A stretch of 64,000 bases of DNA from Anniella stebbinsi (GCA_029215795.1 JARDYH010000007.1:101757263-101821262), one strand, 5' to 3'; counted from the stretch's first letter, positions 43,020 to 54,039 are shown. The notes: generated by a model from the letters alone, not told the origin. Made by a program: numbers and translations.

Positions 43020-43150
43020 CAGTGGCGGGCGCCAGCGGATGGAAGCGGGCGGCCCCAGGGGGGGTAGGGAGCGCGGGGGAGGGGGCTTACCTGCCGTCCA
43101 CAGCGGACGGCCCCGGGGGGGGAGGGAGTTAGGCCCCCCCTCACCCACCC

Positions 43151-43213
43151 GCCGCCATTTTTTTCTCATAGACTTGCATTGCAATGCAAGTCTATGGGGA
43201 AAAAAATGGCGGC
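43151..43213. repeat. Long hairpin with ATTGCAAT centre
   Basis: gccgccatttttttc (43151 onward), then atagacttgc, then the centre ATTGCAAT, then the complementary arm to 43213. About 30-bp arms with one or two mismatches and no loop. Confidence 0.85.
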
Positions 43214-43393
43214 CGATCCAAAAATTAACGATTTTTGGGTCGGGATCGGACTCGATCCGGTCCGGGGGGCCTCCGATTTTGTCCGAACCGGTCCGGGACA
43301 AAATTGGAGGTCCCGATCCGGGTCCCGATCCGATCCGGGGGGTCCGTGCACACCCCTAATTTATACCTTGTAGCACACACAAGGTATAAATGA

Positions 43394-43576
43394 TAGGGTG
43401 ACCAGATAAAATCCAGGTCAGGGCTCATGTAACTTTAACAGTTGTAGAGAAAAGGGAATTTCAGCCAGTGTCATTTGTATGCAATTAGTTCCTGGTGAAA
43501 TTCCCTCTTCATCACAACAGTTAAAGTTGCAGGGGCCCTGCCTTTTTTTGTATATGGTCACTCTAGTATAGTGCCT
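43394..43576. mobile_element. Nested-palindrome element (family C), left half only
   Basis: Starts tagggtgaccag and follows the same sequence as the family C copies at 45063, 45885 and 47689 as far as 'tcactctagtatagtgcctgca'. It then stops at the symmetry centre of the full elements. Confidence 0.75.
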
Positions 43577-43579
43577 GCA

Positions 43580-44265
43580 CATATTGTCCTTATTCTCCAC
43601 AGCATGCTGAAATCTGCTCTGTTCTGTTATTGTTACACAGTGGAGCAAGTCGTCCCTAAAACCCGGCTACTCAGTGCCGGAAAAGACATACTTCCTGGGG
43701 AGGGGGAGTAGAACCAACACCGTCCGAAGAGAGGCTTGTTACCCACTCCTCTCCAAGTTCCTCTTGCTATTACGGTCTAATGAACGGGAATGGAGAGTAA
43801 ATAACCCACAATTCTGGCTCTCCATGAAAGCATCCCACCAGCACAAATAAACCCCACTTCAAAAAGTATTGCACCTGCCCCAACACTACATCAGATAACC
43901 CAATTAATGCAGCTCCCAGCTCTGGAGCTGTACAGCTCTGCAGCTAACACCACATCACAGAAGCGAATTAACACAGTCCCTTTGCAATTAGAGAAGTAAA
44001 TTAACAGAATTCCAGAGTTAATTAATGCTTCAAGTGCATAGACATCTCTCAATGGGAACACTAAAGAGTGAATAGGATTTAATGTGGAGGCACTTTGCAG
44101 ATCAAGTACCTGAGAGCTGTTTTAACTAAAAAGAACAGAGGAAGACCTCTATCACATCTAATTCCCCCCATGGTTTGCCTCCACATTTTTTACCTCTGAG
44201 GCAGAAGCGCGTCAAGCTTATGATCCCTATCACCTGAAGAGCTGTTCTTTCGCTCCTTTGCTTGT
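43580..44265. other. Unannotated 5' flank
   Basis: Nothing recognised. Confidence 0.4.
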
Positions 44266-44269
44266 TGGC

Positions 44270-44350
44270 TTAGTTCGGACGACACTTTAGGCAACGGAGG
44301 GGTTAATAGCACACTCACCATGTGTTATGTTCCCGGTGCTTGCCACATGA
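44270..44350. mobile_element. hAT-like terminus, isolated
   Basis: 'gttcggacgacactttaggc' followed by 'aacggaggggttaatagc' resembles the left terminus of the element at 54267 (ttcggacaacacattagtc). No matching right end was found. Confidence 0.4.
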
Positions 44351-45050
44351 TATGTTGCCCCTCTAGTCTGGCTTTTTGGGGGCATTGAGAGTGTACAATC
44401 CTGTCTCTGCTGAGATTCAGGCATTGTATGATTTAAAAAAACACTTTCGAGCCTGGGCTGCAAAGTTTGGGTTTTATATTGAAGCTTGGAGTCGGCTGCT
44501 GGGAGAGATCGCTTTTCCCTGCCAGGACTTGATGCAATCCATTCAAGCCCCCAGTTCCTTTAAAACTACATGGAGGCTTATGGCGCATTGAATGTGCTTA
44601 GGAAAAATAATCCAGACTTTTAGCATTCTAGGAAAGGCTGGGGAAGAGGCAGGGTGTCAGCAGGACAGGCACAGCATCATATGAGTACCGTGCTGCAAAT
44701 CCATACACCAAGCATGGCGAGGGTGCACTAAATCACTGGTATGATGGAGCTCTGAAAGGATTCTCCGATACTGTGACTTTTCCAGGGAGCAGCAGCTGGT
44801 TGGGAGCGTGCTGGCCATGAAATCATGTATCGCAAAGGGAAAACCTTGTGAAGACAAACCCCAGCTCTCATTGTTGCTGGTTGGGGGGGGGGGGTTCTTA
44901 ATTTACACTCCTGTTGCACAGTGTTTGGGCGCCCTCCTGCTGAGCTGAAGGGACTGACCAGAGGAGTAAAGTTTTAAAGTGGTAGTCTTCATCCAATCAC
45001 TCTCATGGGGATCCTGCAGAACCAAGGGAAATAAACCAGTGGGAGCTAAG
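44351..45050. other. Unannotated 5' flank
   Basis: G run at 44882-44893. Nothing recognised. Confidence 0.4.
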
Positions 45051-45062
45051 TTCAGCCAAAGC

Positions 45063-45382
45063 TAGGCTGACCATATGAAAAGGAGGACAGGGTTCATGTA
45101 ACTTTAACAGTTGTAGAGAAAAAGGAATTTCAGCCAGTGTCATTTGCATGCAATTAGTTCCTGGTGAAATTCCCTCTTCATCACAACAGTTAAAGTTGCA
45201 GGGGCCCTGCCTTCTTTTGTATATGGTCACTCTAGTATAGTGCCTGCAACTTTAACTGTTGTGATGAAGAGGGAATTTCACCAGGGGCTAATTGCCTACA
45301 AATGACACTGGCTGAAATTCCCTTTTCTCTACAACTGTTAAAGTTACATGAGCCCTGTCCTCCTTTTCATATGGTCAGCCTA
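45063..45382. mobile_element. Nested-palindrome element (family C), full copy with 9-bp duplication
   Basis: 320 bp with termini TAGGCTGACCATATG and its complement, flanked by a perfect direct repeat AGCCAAAGC (45054-45062 and 45383-45391). Each half also contains its own inverted pair: actttaacagttgta... and ...acagttaaagttgc. The molecule is therefore four alternating arms, two hairpins inside one large palindrome. No coding capacity. Confidence 0.85.
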
Positions 45383-45884
45383 AGCCAAAGCCAATAATTA
45401 AGTGTCCTGCTCCAGGCCTGTAAACGAATAGAGAGAAGATTAGCCTCCAAACACAAAGAGGCATTTGGAACACAGCATGAGACAGAAAAAAAATGTCTTA
45501 AAAACTTAGACTGAACAACTTCCACAGATCTAGAATAAGCATCCACCCAAATCTGAGCCCTATATAGTAACTTTGCTAGAGGTTTGGCTTTAAAAACTTC
45601 AAGTGCTGAGGGTATATGGTGGCCACCGTCTGTGTAAAAGAAGTGTGTCAAAACTTTGGCGCTCTGAGATGCGTTTCCAACCACATATTTCTGATGGGCT
45701 GACCATGACCCTGTTGATTGAAAGACCACACCAAGGTATTTAAAGACTTCGCCTTGTTCAATTAACTGTTTATCCATATACCATCTATGGGCCCTGTATT
45801 TTTAGAGAACACCATAACTTTAGTTTTGTTATAATTCACAAGTAGGTGTTCTTTTTGGCAGTATTCAGAAAATGCCCTCATCAT

Positions 45885-46203
45885 TAGGCTGACCAGATAA
45901 AATCCAGGTGAGGGCTCATGTAACTTTAACAGTTGTAGAGAAAAGGGAATTTCAGCCAGTGTCATTTGTAGGCAATTGTTCCTGGTGAAATTCCCTCTTC
46001 ATCACAACAGTTAAAGTTGCAGGCATTATACTAGAGTGACCATATACAAAAGAAGGCAGGGCCCCTGCAACTTTAACTGTTGTGATGAAGAGGGAATTTC
46101 ACCAGGAACTAATTCCATACAAATGACCCTGGCTGAAATTCCCTTTTTTCTACAACTGTTAAAGTTACATGAGCTCTGACCTGGATTTTATCTGGTCACC
46201 CTA
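45885..46203. mobile_element. Family C element inside the LINE RT domain
   Basis: 319 bp, termini taggctgaccag and its near complement (ggtcaccct a). It splits the LINE frame between ...TKVGLKRM and MRAFSEYCQK, just after the catalytic ADD box. Target duplication is unclear (at most cat, 3 bp). Confidence 0.82.
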
Positions 46204-47688
46204 CCATTCTTTTTAAGCCCACTTTTGTTTGAGAAAGTACAGCATCGTCTGCTTACAAAAAGATGGAAATAGCTTTTGTAGCCAGTTTAGGGGCGTGAAA
46301 TGCTGGATATGTTAAGTTCTTAACAATATCATTCATGTACAAATTAAACAATTCAGGGGCCAAAATGCAGCCTTGTTTAACTCCCTTTGTGGCTAGTACA
46401 GACCCTGTAAAGTGTCCATCTGTAGAGCATCGCACCTTCAGCCAGGTATTATCATAGAAACATCTAATAATAATAAAAAAGTCTTTTATCTATAGTTGAG
46501 GGATTTAATTTGTCCCAGAGTCTTGTGTGAGTGATTGAGTCAAATGCAGCTTTCAAATCAATAAGAGCTGCAAATAGTACACCACCTGGTTTCTTAGTAT
46601 ATTTATCAATTAAATGGGCTAGTACAAAGCAATGATCTATGGTGGATCTACTATGTCTGAACCTTGCTTGCTCATCAGCCAGAATGGCTCCCTCAGTTGT
46701 AAAGATGCTTTGCGTATAGTTTGCTAATTACACATAACAAATTAATTGGGTGATAATTTGCTGGATCAGATGTGAGGCCCTTTTTTTAATATAGGGACCA
46801 TTGCCACTGTGCGCCAAATGTTGGGCAGTAGCCCTGTTGAAACAATAAATGAAAATACTACTTCCAGAAGGGAAGCCCACCAGTCAATAGATTTCAGAAA
46901 TTCTGGGGGCTAAAAAGTCTATGCCTGGTGCTTTGTTTCTTTTCAGCTGGAGAATAAGATTCTTAACCTCAGTTAAAGGTACTGGTGGCCACTCTGGTAA
47001 ATTTTCTAAAGTCTCCGTTATTTGATTGACATCATCATCATGGTCAAAATATAATGAATGATAATATTGCACCTATTCATTAGGTCCAATAGTACACACT
47101 GGAGCAATGCTAGCATTCTCTAGCAGGCATGATATTGTGCGTCAGAAGAGGCCAATGTCCCTGTCTTGGGAGGCTTTTATTAGAATTTGCCAGGCATGTT
47201 TTTCAGCTTGCTGTTTTTTCCCCCTTATCAGAAGTTTATATTTTTGCCTAAGGGAAGCATACTCATTGGTCAAACGGCCTGAGTTAGAGTTCCTATTTTT
47301 GCAATAAACTCTCTTCAGCTGACTTTTGGCCTGTTTGCACTCTCTGTCAAACCAGCTAGAAGATACTAAGGCTCTTCTTGAGCTACTATTCTTAGTCTTT
47401 GTTCTCAATTGGTCTTGCAACCTGTCAATCAGGATTTTAAATAGATTCATGGCTGCTGCAGCAGAGATGGCTGATAGAATAGCAGCATGAATGGCCATTA
47501 GATCCTCCATGTGAAGGAGGTGGGTCAAAGCTAAATTGAGTGCTGGTGTCCACTTAATTCTCTTGCTAGCAGTTACACTTAAATTTGCATTAGAGGTAGA
47601 TTGAATTTTCGGGCAGGAGTTGTTCTATGCTGGGCATGCTAGTATCATGGTTAGAGGTAAGTGATCACTTTCTATATTGAAGCCTACT

Positions 47689-48012
47689 TAGGCTGACCAT
47701 ATGAAAAGGAGGACAGGGCTCATGTAACTTTAACAGTTGTAGAGAAAAGGGAATTTCAGCCAGTGTCATTTGTATGCAATTAGTTCCTGGTGAAATTCCC
47801 TCTTCATCACAATAGTTAAAGTTGCAGGGGCCCTGCCTTCTTTTGTATATGGTCACTCTAGTATAGTGCCTGCAACTTTAACTGTTGTGATTGATGAAGA
47901 GGGAATTTCACCAGGGGCTGATTGCATACAAATGACACTGGCTGAAATTCCCTTTTCTCTACAGCTGTTAAAGTTACATGAGCCCTGTCCTGGATTTTAT
48001 CTGGTCAGCCTA
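47689..48012. mobile_element. Family C element inside the LINE endonuclease domain
   Basis: 324 bp, termini taggctgaccat and its near complement. It lies between ...FAYKYVTDLE and GFNIESDHLPL of the LINE. No convincing target duplication. Confidence 0.82.
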
Positions 48013-48189
48013 CTCAAGGTCAGTGACATACTTGTATGCAAACCGTGAGATTACTATGTAGTCAATCACGCTACCGCCATGGTTTGTAAAATGGGTGAAT
48101 CGATCTTCCTTACAAATTGGGCTAAACAATCTGGAATCTTTAGAAGATCGGAAAGTGCCACAACCTGAATTTGTGTGACTGGTCTGTGG

Positions 48190-49135
48190 GCTCAGTTCCG
48201 GTGCTGAAAATAAATTCCTTGACTGAGCATGTGCTCAGAGTCACCCTTGCTCCTTAATTCACCCTTGCACAGATGCCCGGCCTGGCTCTGGCTGGTTGAA
48301 CTCAGGATTCTAGTATAAAATAAAACAAAGAAATTCCTGCAAGCTTGAAGTCTCTCCTCCCTTGCTATGGGGAATAGCTTTGGGGCTAGCTGCCAGTGCA
48401 ACGCTAAGTGTTTTATTGCTATATAATGGCTCCGGAGTGGGAAAGGCAAAATATGTCCTTTTCCATTTGCCTCTTCCTGCAATTTCACCACATAGCACAG
48501 AGAGGAGAATTTTGAACCTTGTGGCCTCTGCTTTTCCCCAGCACAGCCCACCCTCCCCTTATATATCTGCTATTAGCTGTTAGGAGTTTGAGTGAGCCAA
48601 TTTCTCCTCTCCCTCACCATCCATTTTCCTTTCTCTTCCTCAATTGAAACATATACAGTGCCTGAAATGCTCTCAACTATAGACTCACACAATCTGTGAA
48701 ACTTCTGAGTCTTTTTATTTTTCACTCCCAAGCTGGAAGTGATAGCAACCCATAAAAACAATAAATTAATACAGGATTTGAGCATACCTGTGACTGAGCA
48801 GTAGCAAAGACTGGAGTTCCTCTCTTTGATGTGCCATGTGAACCTGGAAATTTTCTCTCCAGGTAATGAGATGAGTTGCTCTATAAATGTCCTACCTCTA
48901 AGCCCTCAACATTCCATAAATCTTGGAAGCAGACAGATCCTTGTTCGGGATTTATAAAAGTATCTCTTTTATTTCATAAACTTACATATTTCTGCATACC
49001 TAGAGAGTCCACCAAGTATGTAGAAGCCAGTCCCTAGTATTTGGTTTTCCCATTTCACTTCCTGATAGGCACTTGATCACCTGAGTTCACTATTAGGGGG
49101 AATTAAGGTAATATAGATGATCGTCACATTTATAT
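48190..49135. other. Unannotated 5' flank
   Basis: Open frames at 48192-48583 on both strands have no recognisable domain. No repeat family identified. Confidence 0.4.
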
Positions 49136-49140
49136 AGACC

Positions 49141-49275
49141 AAGGGTGGGCAAATTGTGGCTCTCCAGATGTTGCTGGACTGCAACTCCCATCAGCCCTAG
49201 CCAGTAGAGCCAGTGATGAGAGATGATGGAAACTTCAGTCCGACCACATGCGGAGGGCCACATGCTGCCACTCGT
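49141..49275. mobile_element. MITE family B-like palindrome
   Basis: 'gggtgggcaaattgtggctc' and 'tccagatgttgctggactgc' followed by 'aactcccatcagccctagcc'. The second arm (gatgatggaaacttcagtcc ... ggagggccacatgctgccac) is the decayed inverse. It is a subfamily distinct from the 60021 copy. Confidence 0.6.
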
Positions 49276-49279
49276 GACA

Positions 49280-51045
49280 CGGTAATGATTCCGAAGGAGC
49301 TCACAGATCAACCTTACATGCTTCAAAGATTCTAGAGAATTAAATGCAACAGTTCTTGAAAAATATTTCATAGAATTACATAACAGGGCACAACAGTTTG
49401 TTATTGCTGGCAAAGAAATTGAGCCATATTGGACTGTTGAACCCAACCAGTTGGCTGTTACTGTCATCTCCCTGTAGTGTGCGTGTGTGTGTGTGTGTAG
49501 CGGGGGGAGTGAAGTAAGGAAAGACATCTTTTCTACATGCTGCTGTTTTATCATCCATTACGCTTTCTCTGTTCTTTCTATTCATTTCAAATCTGTGTTT
49601 CCTGTCATATGTAGATTGGAAACAGAGCATTGCTGGGTAAAAGTTCTCTATTGCAAACATCTGTGCCTGAATAAGGATTGTGTTTCCATGTCCTGGAACA
49701 TCAAGGGAATTTTTCTTTCCCCAGATGCGCACCTTCAGTCTAAGGGAATTGAGAATTTAGGGGTGGGGGGAAAGTACTGGGAACAAAATGGATAACAATG
49801 TATGTTAGACACATCTGTATTCATCATCAATATTGTGGTGGTGGTTACAAAACAACAATACCAAGCTTTTGTTTTCTTTGTGTCAGATGCTGTAAAGCTG
49901 GTGATGTATCTGCATGGGAGGTAGAGTGTTGTGGACCTAGGTTTTCCTCAGATGGTTAAATTAGATTCCATCTTCTAAATGCAGTCATGGCTATACATCT
50001 AAGAACAATGAGCGTAGGCTACTCCAACATCCTAATCATATCCTTAAGGACAGTGGCACAGAAAAGACCTTAGAGGTGAATGATGGACAGAAAATGATTT
50101 CTGCATACAATACTCTTATGGAAGGTGGCAAATAATCCATTGTTAGGCCAATGGCTTGCTAATAGTACACGATGATCACCTTAGTGGTTTTTTTTTTTGT
50201 ATCATTAGGGATAGAGAATGTGTCAGTTCCAGTTTCTTCTTCCACATTCAAATTTTTAAAACCTCGAGTTCTTTCTGTCCTGAATATTATAAATTGGCAA
50301 ATTTTGGTAAATTCTTACCAAAACTGAAATGAAATGAAATTCTCACCCATCTACCCTGGCCAAATTCAATATACAGCAATTCCCAGGATAAAGAGAAGCA
50401 TGTTGTGCCTGCCTGCCTGCCTTATAATGAGGAAGCAGTCAGAGAAAAGAGGTGGTGTCCCCAATTCAGCACCACAAGCCTGGTTGGATACACAAGGATC
50501 CATAATCAGACTTTCAAGAACTAAGCACTCAAAGCCTTTGCCTGGGTGGATGAATCTGTCATTTTTTTCTCACACATTTTAACATAAAGCTCTTTCTATC
50601 TGAATATGAAGAAATATTAATAAACCACCCTCACATAACCATAAAACAACCCTCGTATAACCCATGCTTGCCAGGTTCACACAACACAACCCCTCACACT
50701 GGGCTGCCATGTCTTGCCAATAGTCCCTGTGAGAAGGTGATACTTTCCACCTACAATAAGAAGGCATATAAATAGTTTTAAAGAATTTACAATTTGAATT
50801 GGAAAAGAAAGAGAAAGCCAGGGTTTGGTTGGCAGTCAAACCCCTTAGAGGACAGGGCCAGAGGCCACTGCCAAAATCTGATGTAGGAGTAACAGCTGTG
50901 TTGCCTACTTATAGGAGTGGTTTTGTATCTAATGTGTACTGCATGTATTTCGCATCAACCAGCTTCATAAGATTTCCCATGAATCCCATGAATGACCCCA
51001 CCTCCCCAACTTCTAGTATTATGAGAGAGGAAGAAAATGTCTCCC
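49280..51045. other. Unannotated 5' flank
   Basis: (GT)n patch at 49479-49499, T run at 50189-50199, CTGC repeats at 50408-50422. No gene or repeat family recognised. Confidence 0.4.
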
Positions 51046-52323
51046 TGTCCACTTCTTCCAAACTATGCATAATTTTGTAGACTTCTGTCATGTCTCCCGT
51101 TATTTGCCTTTTTTTCTAAACTCAAAAAGTCCTTTCCTCACAGGGGAGATGCTGCACCTCCCTTTCTGCACTTTCCCCAACTCTACAATATACTTTTTTT
51201 AGGTATAGTGATCAGAACTATACACACTGTGTCAAGTGTGGTTGCACAATAAAGTTGTGGAAGGGCAGTATGATATTGACAGTTTTATTTTCAATTCCTG
51301 ACCTAATTATGCCTAACATGAGTTTTGTCTTTTTTATTATTATTATTATTACAGCAGCTGTGCACTGGGTCGACCTTTTCATCAAACTATCCACCACAAC
51401 CCCAAGATCTCTTTCTTGCTCTGTCACTGCTGGTTCAGATCCCATCAGCATATATGTGAAGTTGGGATTTTTTTGTCCCAATGTGCATCATTTGCTTATA
51501 TTGAACCTCATTTGCCATTTTGATGCCAGCTTGGAAAGATCCCTTTGGAGCTCTGTGCCATCCATTTTTGTTTTAACCACCATAAATATTTTGGTGTCAT
51601 CAGCAAACCTGGCCACCACAGTGTTCTCTCCTAACTCCAGATCCTTTGTGAACAATTTAAAAAGCACCTTTTCTAATACAGCTGCTTGTGGGGCTTCACC
51701 CTTAACCCCTCTCCATTGCGAATTTTCCACTTATTCCTATTGCTGATCTTATATCATGACTGCTAAATTTGCTCAGGCGTCTTTGGTGAGGGACTTTGTC
51801 AAAAGCCTTTCAGAAGTCATACCAGATCATCCCTGTTCACATGTTTGTTGACACTCTCAAAGAACAGTAAAAGTTTACTGAGCAGACTTACCTTTGCAGA
51901 AGCCATGTTGATTATTTTTCAGCAGAGCTTGTCCTTCTATATATTTACTAATTTCATCTTTAATAATTATTTCCAATCAATTTACCCAGAACAGACGTTA
52001 AGCTAAGTGAACTGTAATTTCCTGGATCCCTTTTTAAACATTGGTGTGACACTGGTCATTCTCCAGTCCTCCAGTTGTTACTTTATTGTATATGATATTA
52101 GGAACATGTTGCATATTTGTATTAGAAGATTGACAATTTCACAATTGAGACTTTTAAGAACTCCAAGATGGATACCATTTGGACCCAGTGATTGATTACC
52201 TTTCAGTTTGCCAATAAGGTCGAGAACTTCACCTTTCATCACCACTATTTGCCTCAGTTTCTCAGAATCTCATTCTGAAAACAGCAGCTCAGTCACAGAT
52301 ATATGTCCTATATCTTCTGCACT

Positions 52324-52955
52324 CAGGGCCATGCAAGAGCTGGTCGTATGCCCAGGCCAGATGGGAAGTGCGTGCCCACCCCCATTTCAAACTGCTCATT
52401 AAGTATTTGTAACATTTTTTTTAATGCCCACCAACATGTCCACTCTACAGAACACCTTCCTATTAAACCTGTTCTACAACACCTCAAGGTTGAATCAGAA
52501 ATTAACATTATTTTTAGTTGTTGTACAAATAGAAGCAACAACAGTAGAACAGTCTTTCATCATTATCAAATGTTATCATCATCATCACCCTCACGGTATC
52601 ATCATCATTATTATCATTAATAACTATCATCATCATTACTTCACCCTCCGCTCCAGAGATTATATGCCATGGAGAAGATTGAGGAAAGAGACGCAGTAAG
52701 GACAACCATCACAACTTAGGCACATATATCCCCGCCCCACATGCGGCATATGGCTCCAGTCTGGAGCTTGTAGTCTGACCGTGGTGTTCATGACAGATGG
52801 CTTCTGTGCTGTTTCCACAAGGCGGGCTCCTTGCTTCTCGATGGGCCGCTTACGCTACGGAAGCAGTAGCGTAAGCTAGGGGGTCCTCCTCGTTGGAGTG
52901 CCCCCTCAAAATCGTGGGCCCTGGGCCAACTGCCCCCCCCCCCCGCATGGCCCTG
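52324..52955. mobile_element. hAT-like non-autonomous element nested in CR1
   Basis: Termini CAGGGCCATGC (52324) and GCATGGCCCTG (ending 52955) are perfect 11-bp inverted repeats. Flanks TCTGCACT (52316-52323) and TCTGCCTG (52956-52963) look like a mutated 8-bp duplication. Removing the element restores a plausible CR1 sequence. The interior has (ATC)n-like tracts (52570-52640) and a perfect hairpin at 52848-52876. Confidence 0.75.
52848..52876. repeat. Perfect 11-bp hairpin
   Basis: GCTTACGCTAC (52848-52858) pairs with GTAGCGTAAGC (52866-52876) over a 7-nt loop. Confidence 0.8.
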
Positions 52956-53214
52956 TCTGCCTGAAGACAGATGAAAATAATTCATTCAGCTACTCCACAA
53001 TCTCTTTATCCTCCTTTACTGATCCTTTAGCTCCATTACCATCCAGTGTTCCAGCTGTCTCCCTAGATGGCTTCCAGCTTCAGTCATATTTTTAAAAAAA
53101 TCTTTATTGTTGCTCTTGATGTTGCTAGCAATATGCCTTTTTGCATCTCTTATTGTCTGCTTGCATTTCCTGTATCTTGTATGATCAAGCCTATATATGT
53201 GGGGCTAGCAAGTC

Positions 53215-53400
53215 TCAGACTGAATAATACTTAGCATTTATAAAGTGCTTTGGCGTGTCCAAACACTTCACATATATTACCATAGTAATAGTTCCATCAA
53301 TCTTGTAAAGTAGTTCATAGTTATTATCCTCACATTGTTGAAGCGGAGAGAAAGCTGCATGCCTTAGGCCAATTAGTGCATTCATAGCTGAGCACAGAGA
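53215..53400 (+). mobile_element. MIR/CORE-like ancient SINE or LINE-tail fragment
   Basis: 'taatacttagcatttataaa', 'gtgctttggcgtgtccaaac', 'acttcacatatattaccat', 'gttattatcctcac', 'agagaaagctgc' and 'ttcatagctgagcac' follow the order of an old amniote repeat of the MIR type. Confidence 0.5.
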
Positions 53401-53624
53401 CAGAAAAAGGATTAGAATTACACAAAAAGTCACAAACTGAATTCCCAGTAAAAAAAAAGAAAAACGAACCACCACTAGATATGATTCTCTATGGGATGTC
53501 CTTTGGCATCTTTATGATGAAATGTCTAAATCTTTTGCACTGGGTAATAGAGTGGGGAAATAGTTCAGTTTTAAAGTAGAACTGCTATTAAGGACTGCAG
53601 TGGTGTGTGACTTAGTATAATTTA

Positions 53625-53720
53625 TTTATTTACAACATTTGTATCCTGCTCTTTCTCTGAAAATGTCTCCCAGGGCGGCTTGCACAGATTGATAAAAATA
53701 CAGTCTCTGCCCAATCTAAG
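53625..53720 (-). mobile_element. L2-type tail
   Basis: Complement of an L2 3' end: 'tttatttatttacaacattt' then 'gtatcctgctctttctctg' and 'cccagggcggcttgcac'. Confidence 0.5.
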
Positions 53721-53780
53721 AGCTTTCATTGTGCCCTCATGATTCCTTTCTCATAGTAATTTGTGGGTCCTTTACATGAT

Positions 53781-53825
<45 letters not shown>
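53781..53825 (+). repeat. (ATC)15 microsatellite
   Basis: Fifteen perfect ATC units. Polyisoleucine and polymethionine frames across it are artefacts. Confidence 0.97.
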
Positions 53826-53827
<2 letters not shown>

Positions 53828-54039
53828 AAGCCTCTTTTGTGCTTTGCGACCACTATGGGGGAGGGGGTCCCTAATGAGGAAAGTCTGTATTTTTCTTAAT
53901 GGCCTCATAGAATCCTTGTGCAATTCCACTATAGTACAGCATCACCCACTGGCTGTGTAATGGAACTGTGGATCCACCCCAGGGCTTTCTCCACATATAG
54001 ACACCCCCTTGGTATTTATAATCTGCCTAAAAATATGAT

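Larger units (their letters stand above)
42340..43358. mobile_element. hAT-type GC-rich element with nested palindromes (copy 2)
   Basis: Termini TAGGGATGTGCAC (42340) and GTGCACACCCCTA (ending 43358), flanked by a perfect 8-bp duplication ATTTATAC (42332-42339 and 43359-43366). The subterminal clusters of CGATCC/GGATCG words match those of the element at 38560, so they share a family, but the interiors are unrelated. The interior 42430-43150 is extremely GC- and CpG-rich and holds two large palindromes (separate entries). 43151-43213 is a further long hairpin. No protein-coding capacity is apparent; polyproline/arginine frames are compositional. Confidence 0.87.
45392..48180 (-). mobile_element. 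APE-type LINE outside the L2/CR1 group, interrupted by family C elements
   Basis: Minus-strand order follows. Endonuclease end at 48020-48175 (GGSVIDYIVISRFAYKYVTD) and 47600-47680 (IESDHLPLTM, an APE SDH motif). Linker at 47142-47528 (WFDRECKQAKSQLKRVY). RT start at 46884-47072 (RNKAPGIDFL). RT core at 46253-46435 (GVKQGCILAPELFNLYMNDI) and ADDAVLLSQTK near 46210-46250. The post-RT part is at 45762-45880 (VNYNKTKVMVFSKN) and 45367-45777 (VFKYLGVVFQSTGSW). The KQGC..AP and ADD-AVL wording differs from L2/CR1. It may belong to a Vingi/I-like or related clade, but I cannot place it firmly. It is inactive. Confidence 0.8.
51050..53195 (-). mobile_element. Old CR1-type LINE, RT to C-terminus
   Basis: Minus-strand frames: 51488-51730 encodes the RT end (LFTKDLELGENTVVARFADD, then TKIFMVV and LQRDLSKLASKWQMRFNISK); FADD is the catalytic box. 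51218-51481 encodes 'EQERDLGVVVDSLMKRSTQC' and LMLGIIRSGIENKTVNIILP. The upstream linker region is visible to about 53190. A hAT-like element (52324-52955) interrupts it, and (AAT)n-like expansions occur at 51335-51352. It is clearly older than the short CR1 copies with intact 3' ends. Confidence 0.75.

Noticed and set aside
42299..43373. Several Gly/Arg/Pro-rich frames over 60-128 codons
   Set aside because: High GC content of the palindromic element removes stop codons on all frames; no domain.
47665..47856. Short frame recurring at several sites (QGPCNFN..DEEGISPGTN type), looking like a conserved peptide
   Set aside because: It recurs because it lies in the family C palindromic element; present on both strands of each copy.
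53726..53960. Poly-Met and poly-Ile frames
   Set aside because: (ATC)n microsatellite.
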